From NCBI RefSeq assembly GCF_017312405.1, contig NZ_BLTG01000075.1, forward strand, positions 1 through 48,980: 48,980 nt of DNA, read 5' to 3'. Below, one piece after another: positions 16,013 through 24,051 of this stretch; the stretch's first letter is position 1, and the number at the start of each line of letters is the position of its first letter. The stretch comes from Mycobacterium sp. PO1 (lineage in GTDB: Bacteria; Actinomycetota; Actinomycetes; Mycobacteriales; Mycobacteriaceae). The position numbers were made by a program, and so were the translations under genes. The notes beneath the pieces are model-generated. The model did no database searches, was not told the origin of the DNA, and was given only the letters and a program-made list of their open reading frames with translations.

Positions 16013-16545
16013 CCGGCGGCCTTGATGCGGATGGTGCAGCGGGAATCCCCACGCTGACGGCAGCTGGGCTGGTCGACCACCACCGCTTCACCGTAGAAGT
16101 CCGCGACCCCCATCACCAGCCCCTCGGCGAGCATGCACATGTCGCGTACCGACAGGTAGTCCAATTCGAGTTCGTCACCGTTGTCGCGCAGCGCGAAGCG
16201 GGGCACGCTCGCTCCGGGATAGAGCTTGAGGACCTCGGGGTGGATCACGGCGTTGACCTTCGGCAGAAACTCACGCAGCGAGGTCGGCGCCTCGGGAAAA
16301 CCGGCGTAGCGGGCCATCAGCGGCTTGAAGGTGAGCCGCCCGAGCGTGCGTTGGACGTCGTCGACCGAACACCCGAGCCGGTCCGCCGCGGCATGCGCCA
16401 GAGCAACCAGCTCGGCGTCGGGGTAGTTTCCCAGAGCCGTGTAGGCCCCTTCCAGGTCACACGCGGTCAGCAGCTCATCCCACATCTGCTCACCCCAGCG
16501 CGCCGACACCGCCTCCTCGACCGCGTTGAGCAGGACACCCTTCAT
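16009..16545 (-). CDS. H-NOX heme nitric-oxide-binding protein
   Basis: From ATG 16545 (AAGGAGG six bases upstream) the protein is 178 residues, the standard H-NOX length. It opens MKGVLLNAVEEAV. The heme ligand histidine falls at residue 102 in VIHPEVLKLYPGA, Pro115 is in place, and the signature Tyr-x-Ser-x-Arg is YLSVR at 130-134. By alignment to the Thermoanaerobacter protein, the position of the O2-stabilising distal tyrosine (Tyr140) is leucine or alanine and Trp9 is valine. The pocket is thus apolar, as in NO-selective sensors. The start overlaps the kinase stop by one base (TGATG) and the end overlaps the HisKA gene, so all three are translationally coupled. H-NOX proteins of this type usually regulate a partner kinase or cyclase. 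Confidence 0.93.
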   Translation of the reverse strand: MKGVLLNAVEEAVSARWGEQMWDELLTACDLEGAYTALGNYPDAELVALAHAAADRLGCSVDDVQRTLGRLTFKPLMARYAGFPEAPTSLREFLPKVNAVIHPEVLKLYPGASVPRFALRDNGDELELDYLSVRDMCMLAEGLVMGVADFYGEAVVVDQPSCRQRGDSRCTIRIKAAG

Positions 16546-19337
16546 CACGATCCTCCTTGGTTGACAAGCCGCCCGAGTCGCGCCTGCAGGCACGCGATCG
16601 AGGCATCCACCAGGTCCTCGAGCCCGGTCTCCGACATCTCAGCGACCGGGTCGGCTGAATCCTCGACGGCTCTGAGCCGTTCGGCCAGCGCCACTGCACC
16701 GAGCATCACGCTCGGGGATCGGATGGCATGGGCACTGCGCCGCACCGCATCCGCGTCGCGGTCGGCGGCAACGTGACGCAGCTCCGCGAGCCGGCGCGGC
16801 ATTTCGGCCACGAAGGCCGCGACGACCTTCTGCAGTGGCTCGGTGCCGAGCTCCTCGATCATGCGGTCGATCCGCGCCTCGTCGAGGATCTTCGCGTCCG
16901 TTGTGTTCTCCAGCTGACCGTTGGTGTCCGGCCTGCCCGTCGCGTCCTGTGGGCGACCCGCACCGACGAAGCGGCTGATCTCCGCGGCAAGGGTGGACGA
17001 CAGAAGCGGCTTGCCCAGGAAACCGTCCATTCCCGCCCGTTCGCACGCGTCCCGGTTGGAACCGACCGTCGATGCCGTCAGCGCCAGGATCGGGATGTGC
17101 GCGCCGGTGCTGCGCTCGGCGGCCCGGATACGGCGGGTCGTCTCGTATCCGTCCATGACCGGCATGTTGCAGTCCATCAGCACCACGTCGAAGCGTTGCG
17201 TATCGAGTCGTTGCAGCGCCTCGTGTCCGTCGGCGGCGGACACACAGTCGTAGCCGAGCTTCTGCAGCTGCGTCTCGACCAGCAGCCGGTTCGTCGGATT
17301 GTCGTCGACGACCAGAATCAGCTTGCGCGTGGTGTTTTCGCCGGCGGCCGGCGCCGAGACCGACCTCGGCTCCGGCGGTTTCGCCTCCGGCAGCGGCAGG
17401 GTGAAGTGAAAGGTCGAGCCGTGGCCTTCGAGGCTGGCGACCTGAAGACCGTCACCGCCCATGGCTTTGACGAGCCTGTCGGAGATGGCCAGCCCCAGCC
17501 CGCTGCCGCGCTCGGCGTCGGAGCCCCGCACCTGGGCGAAGGGCTCCATGATTCGCGCGATGTCCTCGCCCGGGATCCCGGGGCCGGTGTCGGTGACGGC
17601 GAACCGGATCAGATCTGTGCTCGTCTCGTCGACACCGGAGACCTCGAGATCGACCCGGCCTTCGCGGGTGAATTTCTTGGCGTTCGACACCAGGTTGCGC
17701 AGCACCTGGTGCAGTCTGTCCGCATCTCCGGTCCGCCAGTTCGAGATGGTGGGGTCGACGGAGACGCCGAGTTGCAGGCCCTTCGCTTCGGCCTTGAGCC
17801 GCGACATCTCGATGACCTCGTCGACCATCTCGCGGAGCGGAAACGGCTCGGCCGCGATCGTGGTGCGCCCGGCGTCCAGGCGTGACAAATCGAGCAGATC
17901 CGCGACCAGGCGGGTGAGACGTTCGGCTTCCATCCGGATCCGGCGCGACCACTCGGCGGCTTCGTTGCGGCCCTCAGCGCTGAGCTGATGCTCCAGCAGT
18001 TCGGCGAAGCCGAGGATGGCGTGGATCGGGGAGCGGATCTCGTGGCTCACCGTCGCCACGTAGTCAGATTTCTGACCGGCCAACCCGATCGCATAGTCGA
18101 GAGCCCGTTGCAGCTCCAGTTCCACCTCCACCTGAGTGTCGATGACCCGAAGCGAGACGATGACGCCGTCCACACCGCCTTCGACATCGGTGTAGGGCTT
18201 GCCGTGTCCTTCGACCCACCGGTATCCGCCGTCGGCGGTCGCGATCCGGAATCGTTCCACCGCTGCCTTGCCGTCGGCGATCCTGCCCAGCGCGGCGAAC
18301 ACGTCCTCGAGATCGTCCGGGTGAATCCGGGGCACGAAGTCCGCGCCCGTCCAGACCTCCGCGGGCCAGCCGAACGCCGCCTCGATGGACGGGGAGACCC
18401 AGGTGGGAACGGTGCCCCGCAGGTGAGCGACGATGTCGACGGCGTTGTCGGCGAGTATCCGATACCGCTCCACTGCTTGAGCCCGGTGCCGCTCGGCCTC
18501 CTCACGGGCACGGCTCTGGGCCAACTGGTCGCCCATCATCCGGTGGACCCGGCGGCTGATGAGGAAGAAGGGGATACCGAGAATGAGGGTGGCCATCGTG
18601 ACCGACAGAACCCACACTTCGTTGCCGCGAAGGCCGAACTGCAGCAGGATCAGGCGCCAGATGGCGACCCAGATCGGTACCAGCGCGAACGTCAGCACCA
18701 GCCGCACCAGCATCCTGCGGTCGGGCCGGGCCACCAGCCAGGCCACCGGCTGGCGGTCCGGACGTGAAGCCATGGTCGCGTCGACGAGAAGCGCGAGCGC
18801 GACCGCCGTGGTGGCGTTCATACCGACCACCGGCGATCCACTGAGCATCTGCGCGGCATCGAGCAGGTAGGTCACCAGCGCAACGAGCGGCAATGCCCCG
18901 GCCGCCACAACGCTCACCGACCAGGCCCGGGCGACCCAACGCCCGTCCTGTTCCAGCAGCGCCACCGCCGCGGCGAGTGCGGCAACGGACAACGCGGTCT
19001 GCGCGGCCGGGCTCGCGGGGCCCGTCTGCTGCAGCAGATCCCGCCCGAGCAAGACGACCGCGAGCGCGCCGGCCACCACCGCCAGGCCGCGCCCGACCCG
19101 CACTGTGCGCGGGGTCGGCCGTCCCGACTGCAGCCACACGGCTGTGCCGAGCGCGGCCAGCAGCCCGGAACTCCACGGAGCCATCGCCGGCCAGTCGGGG
19201 TGAATCTGCGCCAGCAGTTCGATGCCGGTGGTCCGGTCGAGGAGGTCGAGCAGTATCAGAGCGAACACCAGCGCGACGGCGCCGCGAATCCACCACACCA
19301 AAGGCACGTCAGCGTCGGTTTCAGCCACCCGAATCAC
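16545..19337 (-). CDS. Membrane hybrid histidine kinase: TM region-PAS-HisKA-HATPase-REC-HPt
   Basis: The start is uncertain. GTG 19337 (930 aa) follows GAGGGG, GTG 19328 is an alternative, and longer readings run into the divergent gene. About eight hydrophobic segments fill the first 260 residues. A PAS domain follows (YRILADNAVDIVAHL to YRWVEGHGKPY), then HisKA with the acceptor histidine at about 432 in YVATVSHEIRSPIHAILGF. The ATPase domain has N-box RNLVSNAKKF, G1 DTGPGIPGED and G2 GSGLGLAI. A receiver has VVDDNPTNRLL and VVLMDCNMPVMDGYE. An HPt domain has its histidine in RRSAHAIRSPSVMLG. All phosphorelay residues are present. It is the first gene of the operon with H-NOX and the truncated HisKA protein, and H-NOX is its likely sensory subunit. 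Confidence 0.92.
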   Translation of the reverse strand: MIRVAETDADVPLVWWIRGAVALVFALILLDLLDRTTGIELLAQIHPDWPAMAPWSSGLLAALGTAVWLQSGRPTPRTVRVGRGLAVVAGALAVVLLGRDLLQQTGPASPAAQTALSVAALAAAVALLEQDGRWVARAWSVSVVAAGALPLVALVTYLLDAAQMLSGSPVVGMNATTAVALALLVDATMASRPDRQPVAWLVARPDRRMLVRLVLTFALVPIWVAIWRLILLQFGLRGNEVWVLSVTMATLILGIPFFLISRRVHRMMGDQLAQSRAREEAERHRAQAVERYRILADNAVDIVAHLRGTVPTWVSPSIEAAFGWPAEVWTGADFVPRIHPDDLEDVFAALGRIADGKAAVERFRIATADGGYRWVEGHGKPYTDVEGGVDGVIVSLRVIDTQVEVELELQRALDYAIGLAGQKSDYVATVSHEIRSPIHAILGFAELLEHQLSAEGRNEAAEWSRRIRMEAERLTRLVADLLDLSRLDAGRTTIAAEPFPLREMVDEVIEMSRLKAEAKGLQLGVSVDPTISNWRTGDADRLHQVLRNLVSNAKKFTREGRVDLEVSGVDETSTDLIRFAVTDTGPGIPGEDIARIMEPFAQVRGSDAERGSGLGLAISDRLVKAMGGDGLQVASLEGHGSTFHFTLPLPEAKPPEPRSVSAPAAGENTTRKLILVVDDNPTNRLLVETQLQKLGYDCVSAADGHEALQRLDTQRFDVVLMDCNMPVMDGYETTRRIRAAERSTGAHIPILALTASTVGSNRDACERAGMDGFLGKPLLSSTLAAEISRFVGAGRPQDATGRPDTNGQLENTTDAKILDEARIDRMIEELGTEPLQKVVAAFVAEMPRRLAELRHVAADRDADAVRRSAHAIRSPSVMLGAVALAERLRAVEDSADPVAEMSETGLEDLVDASIACLQARLGRLVNQGGS

Positions 19338-19425
19338 CCACCCCTCAGCGATTGGAGCGTACTCGGCACTGGTCGCTCGCGGGCCCAAAGTCCCTAGTGA
19401 AGCCCGGCATCTGACGGCACACTCG

Positions 19426-20007
19426 ATGGTCATGGCCACCCCGATCACGCGTCGCGTTGCGCTCACCGCCCTGGGCGCCCTCGCGGCGGGAAGTGCGGTG
19501 GGCATCGGCTGTGCGCGACGGATCGTCGGCGGGCCGGGCCTGGACGGGATCCGCCTGACCCAGGGGCCCGGCGGGGGCATGGGTGTCGGCCCGGTCGACA
19601 TGCGGGCCTACATGGACATGTTCCGGCGGCACACTCAGATCAACCGGTCCGTCGACGCGATCCCCGGCGGTGTGCGCACCACCACCGAGTCGGACGTCCC
19701 TGAACTCGCTGCGCAGCTGCAGGCGCACGTCTCATCCATGTACTCCCGCCTGGCTGAGGGCCGCGAGGTGTCGTGCCTGAGCTCGAGCCTGCCCACGCTG
19801 TTCCGTCATGCCGCGGACTACCAACGCACGCTGACGTTCACCTCTACCGGGGTGATCGTCGAGGAGACCGCCGGGGACCCGGTGTTGGTGCAGGCTATTC
19901 GGGACCATGCGGCGGAGGTCAGTGGGTTCGTGCGAGACGGGATGCCCGCGATGATGCAGGACCTGATGGGGCCGGGCGGGATGATGCCGGGGCCACATCA
20001 CCGGTGA
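19426..20007 (+). CDS. Predicted Tat-exported lipoprotein, Met/His-rich C-terminus
   Basis: Starts at ATG 19426 or ATG 19432 are possible; the leader reads TPITRRVALTALGALAAGSAVGIGCA. The twin arginines before a hydrophobic core fit a Tat signal, and GIGC fits a lipobox, so the mature protein would be an envelope lipoprotein. The body includes MRAYMDMFRRHTQINRSVDAI and LFRHAADYQRTLTFTSTGVIVEETA. The end is MPAMMQDLMGPGGMMPGPHHR, unusually rich in Met and His, which could bind copper or another metal. The family is not one I recognise. No clear ribosome site precedes it. It is divergent from the hybrid kinase gene. Confidence 0.78.
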   Translation: MVMATPITRRVALTALGALAAGSAVGIGCARRIVGGPGLDGIRLTQGPGGGMGVGPVDMRAYMDMFRRHTQINRSVDAIPGGVRTTTESDVPELAAQLQAHVSSMYSRLAEGREVSCLSSSLPTLFRHAADYQRTLTFTSTGVIVEETAGDPVLVQAIRDHAAEVSGFVRDGMPAMMQDLMGPGGMMPGPHHR

Positions 20008-20039
20008 TCCGGAGCGGCGGCCTGACATGATCTCCAACC

Positions 20040-20531
20040 ATGGCATGGGAGTGGGTGCCCCACGTCGCGACGGCCACCGTCGGCGTGGCGGGCATCGTCG
20101 GGACGTGGCTCACCGCCAACAGAGGACTGGCGCACGAACGCCGGCTGGCTACCGAAGCGCGCCAGCAGCAGCGGCTGGAGAACGCCTACGTCGGCCTCCT
20201 CGATGTCGCCGAGCGGGTGGGGCACTGGGCGCAGCTGGCCTGGCCGGTACTCGACAGCGACCCGCCTCGGCCGGTCCCTGAGCTGCCCCCGCTGGCCGAG
20301 CAGGCCCACACCGAGGCCCTGGTGCGCGCGTTCGGTTCGGACAAGGTGCTCGAGCGGATGAAGACCTGGCGCGACATCGTGCGCACGATGCGCGCGCTGG
20401 ACATCCAGATCCGGGCAGCGGACGGCGGTCAGCCGGACGCCAGGAGAGACTTCGAGGGCTTACGCGCTCAGGAGATGGTCGCCCGCGAAGCGCTCGGCGA
20501 CCAGGTCGCCGTCGATCTCGGGCACCGCTAG
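20040..20531 (+). CDS. Conserved-looking protein with one N-terminal transmembrane helix (163 aa), unknown function
   Basis: Residues 1-26 (MAWEWVPHVATATVGVAGIVGTWLTA) form a single membrane-anchor helix. A long charged helical segment follows (ERRLATEARQQQRLENAYVGLLDVAERV), and the rest is likely helical (LERMKTWRDIVRTMRALDIQIRAA). This resembles small single-span actinobacterial proteins with a cytoplasmic coiled coil. It lies 32 bases after the lipoprotein gene, possibly in one transcript, and ends before a shared terminator with whiB3. No function can be assigned. Confidence 0.72.
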   Translation: MAWEWVPHVATATVGVAGIVGTWLTANRGLAHERRLATEARQQQRLENAYVGLLDVAERVGHWAQLAWPVLDSDPPRPVPELPPLAEQAHTEALVRAFGSDKVLERMKTWRDIVRTMRALDIQIRAADGGQPDARRDFEGLRAQEMVAREALGDQVAVDLGHR

Positions 20532-20549
20532 ACACATCTGGACGCGACG

Positions 20550-20580
20550 ACACCCCGGCGGCAAAGACCGGCCGGGGTGT
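20550..20580. terminator. Hairpin between the 163-aa gene and whiB3
   Basis: ACACCCCGGC (20550-20559) pairs perfectly with GCCGGGGTGT (20571-20580) across an 11-base loop. It lies between two convergent genes and can act in both directions. Confidence 0.75.
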
Positions 20581-20606
20581 CGCGACACTTCGGGTGAAGG
20601 GACGGT

Positions 20607-20897
20607 TCAGGCGGTACGGCGGATGCCGCGCTTGAGGAGCAGTTCGCGCTCGGACTCCGACAGGCCGCCCCAGATGCCGTACGGCTCGCCGACTGCCAGC
20701 GCATGAGTGCGGCACTGGGTGATGACCGGGCAACGCCGGCACATCTCCTTGGCGCGCATCTCACGCTGAGCGCGGGCCCGGCCGCGCTCTCCGTCGGGAT
20801 GGAAGAACATCGCGGAATCGACGCCCCGGCAAAGCCCTTGCATCTGCCAATCCCAGATGTCGGCGTTCGGACCGGGTAACTGCTGCGGCTGTGGCAT
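20607..20897 (-). CDS. whiB3: Redox-responsive transcription factor WhiB3
   Basis: The 96-residue protein begins MPQPQQLPGPNADIWDWQ, nearly identical to mycobacterial WhiB3. The four Fe-S ligands are C23, C53, C56 and C62 (EMCRRCPVITQC), followed by the Wbl turn GIWGGLSESERE and a basic tail RGIRRTA. WhiB3 carries a 4Fe-4S cluster that responds to O2 and NO, and it is known to control lipid anabolism and redox balance with SigA. AGAGAGGGG (20906-20914) is a good ribosome site eight bases before the ATG. The place next to the Rv3415c-like gene and sigD is as in M. tuberculosis. The nearby H-NOX island would put two potential NO sensors within 4 kb. Confidence 0.96.
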   Translation of the reverse strand: MPQPQQLPGPNADIWDWQMQGLCRGVDSAMFFHPDGERGRARAQREMRAKEMCRRCPVITQCRTHALAVGEPYGIWGGLSESERELLLKRGIRRTA

Positions 20898-21291
20898 TTC
20901 GAATACCCCTCTCTACACACCCATTTCGCTGCTCACTGGATGCGTGAGTCGTGGAACAGATCCGAGCACAGTCGCCGATGACCACTCGTGCACACAACGT
21001 AGAAGGGCTTCGGAATTCGCGTCAATACTCTGGGTATGTGCGGAACCGCATATCGGCGGGCGCAGAATTTACATTCCGTTCATCGTCGTGACCCGTGCGC
21101 AGCGAGTTCGGTGCTAGTCGCGCGTGAACCGGGTATGGCTGTCGCACCGTTTGTGCTGATCAGTCGGCGCCGTACCGCTCGGGTATTCAAGGCGGCCGAG
21201 TAGGCAGTTGACATATCGGTAACACGCGATCAATCAACTGTTAACTGACGCAATTCTCAAAAACCATCCGAATCGGTAGCCTCGCCTTTCG
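20898..21291. promoter_or_regulatory. Long divergent intergenic region between whiB3 and the Rv3415c-like gene
   Basis: No gene is convincing here. Features seen are a TGCGG-AA-CCGCA inverted repeat (21039-21050) and a TTGACA hexamer (21208-21213) that could serve as a -35 for the rightward gene; its -10 is unclear. The last 100 bases are AT-rich (TTAACTGACGCAATTCTCAA). A long whiB3 leader is implied. Confidence 0.45.
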
Positions 21292-22095
21292 ATGAGTATC
21301 GGCACCGGGTCGAATGTTGCCGTTCTGACCGACGTCGCGTTCGGCAGCAACCCCGGGATGTGGCCGCTGCCTCGAGCGGTGACGGCATCCGAGTTGTGGC
21401 TCCGCGCCGTCGCCTCGGCCGGGCAGGGTCGCTACAGCTGCGCGCTGGCCGACCTCGAGCAGCTCGACCGCCTCGCCGACGCCGGCACGCTTCGTGCGCT
21501 GGGGCTCAGCACCAGAGCGTCCTTTCACCGCCAACTCGGCTGGCATGATCGGGCGCGCCCGCTGGACGGTCAGGCACTGGCCCTCGCGGGTGAGGACGCC
21601 CAGAGCGGCGCCGACGCGTTCATCGGACTGGCCGCCGACGCACTGGGGGTCGGCCGGTTCGCGGCCTCGGCGTGTGCGCTGGCCCGCGCATCCCGGCTGG
21701 TGGACGACGCCGGCGCGCCGCGGCTTCCGGTTCGGCACGCCTGGGTGTCGGCGGAGCTGGCCATGGTGCGGGGTGAAGGTCCGGACGCGGTCGCCCACGC
21801 CGACACCGCGCTGGCCCTCGCCGACGACCTCGGCTCGGTCCGGCACCGCGTCAAGTCGACGGTCGTCCTGGCTGCCGCCCTGTGCTGTCGGGGCGAGACG
21901 GCCGCCGCGAGCCGCCGGGCCGACGAAGCGCTCGCCGGTGCCGGGCAGGCCGGTCTGATTCCGCTGCGATGGGCGGTGGCCGGCTTGCTCGCCGACATCG
22001 GGAGTCAGACGCACTCACCAGCTCAGATCCGGGGCATTCGGGACGACTGCGTCGCAATCGTGACCAGATGGGGCGGCGTGTGGCGTCCACGGTAA
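21292..22095 (+). CDS. Rv3415c-like helical-repeat protein of unknown function
   Basis: The 267-residue protein is Ala/Leu/Arg-rich and made of repeated helix pairs, for example SELWLRAVASAGQGRYSCALADLEQL, ALSTRASFHRQLGW-like and VAHADTALALADDLGSV segments. This is a TPR-like alpha-solenoid pattern. It occupies the place of M. tuberculosis Rv3415c, immediately before sigD, and has similar length. Its role is not known; position suggests a link to SigD, perhaps through protein-protein contact. ATG 21292 is chosen because coding-like sequence begins there; no strong ribosome site is visible. Confidence 0.82.
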   Translation: MSIGTGSNVAVLTDVAFGSNPGMWPLPRAVTASELWLRAVASAGQGRYSCALADLEQLDRLADAGTLRALGLSTRASFHRQLGWHDRARPLDGQALALAGEDAQSGADAFIGLAADALGVGRFAASACALARASRLVDDAGAPRLPVRHAWVSAELAMVRGEGPDAVAHADTALALADDLGSVRHRVKSTVVLAAALCCRGETAAASRRADEALAGAGQAGLIPLRWAVAGLLADIGSQTHSPAQIRGIRDDCVAIVTRWGGVWRPR

Positions 22096-22225
22096 GCGGG
22101 TTGGGCCCACGTCAATAGTTATTGTTTAGCTGAGCCACGCCCCGAGGCGGGCTTCTGCCGCCAGGCAGCATCACCTCCCACCAACGGGATGTGTCCCGCA
22201 CGTAACGCTGGAGATATCGGCCACG

Positions 22226-22804
22226 ATGACATTTTCGGGAGAACGTCTCGATGCTGTCGTTGCCAAGGCCGTGGCAGGCGATCGAGATGCCCTTCAGGAA
22301 GTGCTGGCGACCATCCGCCCCATCGTTGTCCGGTATTGCCGGGCTCGGGTGGGGACCACGGAACGCAGCGGTCTGTCAGCTGATGACGTTGCACAGGAGG
22401 TGTGCTTGGCCGCCATCACGGCGCTGCCGCGCTACAAGGATCAGGGACGACCCTTCCTGGCCTTCGTCTACGGCATCGCTGCACACAAGGTCGCTGACGC
22501 GCATCGTGCCGCCGGACGCAATCGGGCTGACCCGATGGACGTCGTTCCGGAACGGTCCTCGAACGACGCCAGCCCCGAGCAGCTGGCGATCGACTCCGAA
22601 TCGTCGGCCCGGATGGCCGTCCTGTTGCAGACCTTGCCCGAGAAGCAGCGCGAGATCCTGATCCTGCGCGTCGTCGTCGGGATGAGCGCAGAAGAGACCG
22701 CGGAAACGGTCGGCAGCACTCCGGGCGCCGTGCGCGTCGCCCAGCATCGCGCGTTGGCGAAACTGAAGGCCGAGCTGACGGCGGCGGGGCGTGACCATGC
22801 CTGA
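22226..22804 (+). CDS. sigD: ECF sigma factor SigD
   Basis: The 192-residue protein has sigma region 2 (LDAVVAKAVAGDRDALQEVLATI, then LSADDVAQEVCLAAITALPRYKDQGRPFLAFVYGIAAHKVADAHR) and region 4 (LLQTLPEKQREILILRVVVGMSAEETAETVGSTPGAVRVAQHRALAKLK), with no extra domain. It matches mycobacterial SigD, which is linked to the stringent response and stationary-phase genes. The end overlaps rsdA, its anti-sigma gene, by eight bases. A CAATA-GT-TATTG inverted repeat (22113-22124) lies in the upstream spacer. Confidence 0.95.
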   Translation: MTFSGERLDAVVAKAVAGDRDALQEVLATIRPIVVRYCRARVGTTERSGLSADDVAQEVCLAAITALPRYKDQGRPFLAFVYGIAAHKVADAHRAAGRNRADPMDVVPERSSNDASPEQLAIDSESSARMAVLLQTLPEKQREILILRVVVGMSAEETAETVGSTPGAVRVAQHRALAKLKAELTAAGRDHA

Positions 22805-24020
22805 CTTCGGACGCTGGAACGCCAACGGCGGTGATCCGTCCCTGAGCGACATCAACCGCAGCGATCAGTTCCTCGACGCGCTGGCGTCGGGGGGCCCGGT
22901 GTACGCCGCCGATCAGGGCGAGGCGGAGCTGGCCGATCTGCTGGCCGGCTGGCGCGACGACATCCGCGAGACTCCGACCTCGGTCAGGGTGACGCCGCAG
23001 CAGGCGGCGCAGGCGCTGGAGCGCGCCGGTTCGTCGAGCAGACGCCGGCGCCTGTCGCTCGCGGTGGTCGGTTCGGCCGCCGCCGCGGTGCTGTGCCTGG
23101 GCGGGTTCGGCGCCGTCATCGCCGGCGCAGGCCCCGGTGACGCGCTGTACGGGCTGCGCACCATGCTGTTCGGTGAGCAGGCTGCCCCGCGCGACGACGC
23201 GGTGATCCTGGCCGCCCAGACTGAGATGCAAGAGGTCCAGCAGCTCATCGACCAGGGTGACTGGCAGGCTGCGCAGGCCAAGCTGGAGGCGGTCACCACC
23301 ACGGTCGCGACCGTCGGGGACGTCGAGCGCAAAGAGGAACTGGTGAGTCAGTGGCAGGAGCTCACCGTCAAGGTGGAGGCACAGGACGCCGCCGCGACGG
23401 TCCCGCCGGGCGCGCCGCTGCCGACCTTCCCGGAGTTGCCCGCCGTGGTGCTCGACCCGTTGACGCCGGCCTCAGAAACCTCGGGAACCTCGGGAACCTC
23501 GGGAACCTCGGGAACCTCCGAAACCTCGGGAACCTCGGGGACAGAGACGACTGCTCCGACCTCGGAGACGACGGCACCGTCGGGAACGACGAGTTCCCCG
23601 ACCTCCGGGACGACGGCGCCGAGCACTTCGGAACAGGAGGAGGCGACTTCTCCGTCGGCGACGACGTCGAGCGCTCCGTCGACGTCGACATCGACCTCCA
23701 CGTCGGGGACGCCGCGGGCCACCACCACGGCGCCGTCGGCGACAACGACCACCCCGTCGGCCGCCCCCTCCTCTGCGGGACAGTCCACGTCGACGTCGGT
23801 CGTCACGCGGGCCTCGTCGTCGGTGGCCGCCACAGCATCGTCGGCCGCGCCGAGTGGGACACCGTCGGTGACGCCGAGTGGCACGGCGACGACGACGGCC
23901 GCGGCACCGTCTGCGGCGGAGGAAGAGGTCGAAGAGCCTGCATCGACGCCCGCAGTGCCCCCGGTGACCACGACGACAGTGCTTCCGGTGGCGCCGATCG
24001 TGCCCGACGAGCCGAACTAG
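22797..24020 (+). CDS. rsdA: Anti-sigma-D factor RsdA
   Basis: ATG 22797 (seven bases after GGCGGGG) gives 407 residues; GTG 22791 is possible. The cytoplasmic N-terminus has DINRSDQFLDALASG and LADLLAGWRDDIRETP, the SigD-binding region of the family. A single transmembrane helix follows (LSLAVVGSAAAAVLCLGGFGAVIAGAGPGDALYGL). The extracytoplasmic part has a helical segment, then about 200 residues of Ser/Thr/Pro low-complexity sequence. In M. tuberculosis RsdA is degraded by ClpXP to free SigD. The gene overlaps sigD by eight bases. The long Thr-rich tail appears expanded by short repeats. Confidence 0.93.
   Translation: MPDFGRWNANGGDPSLSDINRSDQFLDALASGGPVYAADQGEAELADLLAGWRDDIRETPTSVRVTPQQAAQALERAGSSSRRRRLSLAVVGSAAAAVLCLGGFGAVIAGAGPGDALYGLRTMLFGEQAAPRDDAVILAAQTEMQEVQQLIDQGDWQAAQAKLEAVTTTVATVGDVERKEELVSQWQELTVKVEAQDAAATVPPGAPLPTFPELPAVVLDPLTPASETSGTSGTSGTSGTSETSGTSGTETTAPTSETTAPSGTTSSPTSGTTAPSTSEQEEATSPSATTSSAPSTSTSTSTSGTPRATTTAPSATTTTPSAAPSSAGQSTSTSVVTRASSSVAATASSAAPSGTPSVTPSGTATTTAAAPSAAEEEVEEPASTPAVPPVTTTTVLPVAPIVPDEPN
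23472..23540 (+). repeat. 9-bp microsatellite in rsdA encoding (Ser-Gly-Thr)n
   Basis: A near-perfect 9-bp unit ACCTCGGGA is repeated about seven times. It codes for Thr-Ser-Gly triplets with two Ser-Glu-Thr interruptions. Being a multiple of three, length changes keep the frame. It lies in the extracytoplasmic tail. Confidence 0.85.
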
Positions 24021-24051
24021 CCGCAGGCGGCCCCGCCGAGGAGTTCAGCTC

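Noticed and set aside
16546..16593. Longer H-NOX start at 16593
   Set aside because: ATG 16545 has AAGGAGG and begins the conserved MKG of the family.
23348..23971. Antisense frame over the rsdA repeats
   Set aside because: Val/Asp/Ala low complexity created by the repeat region.
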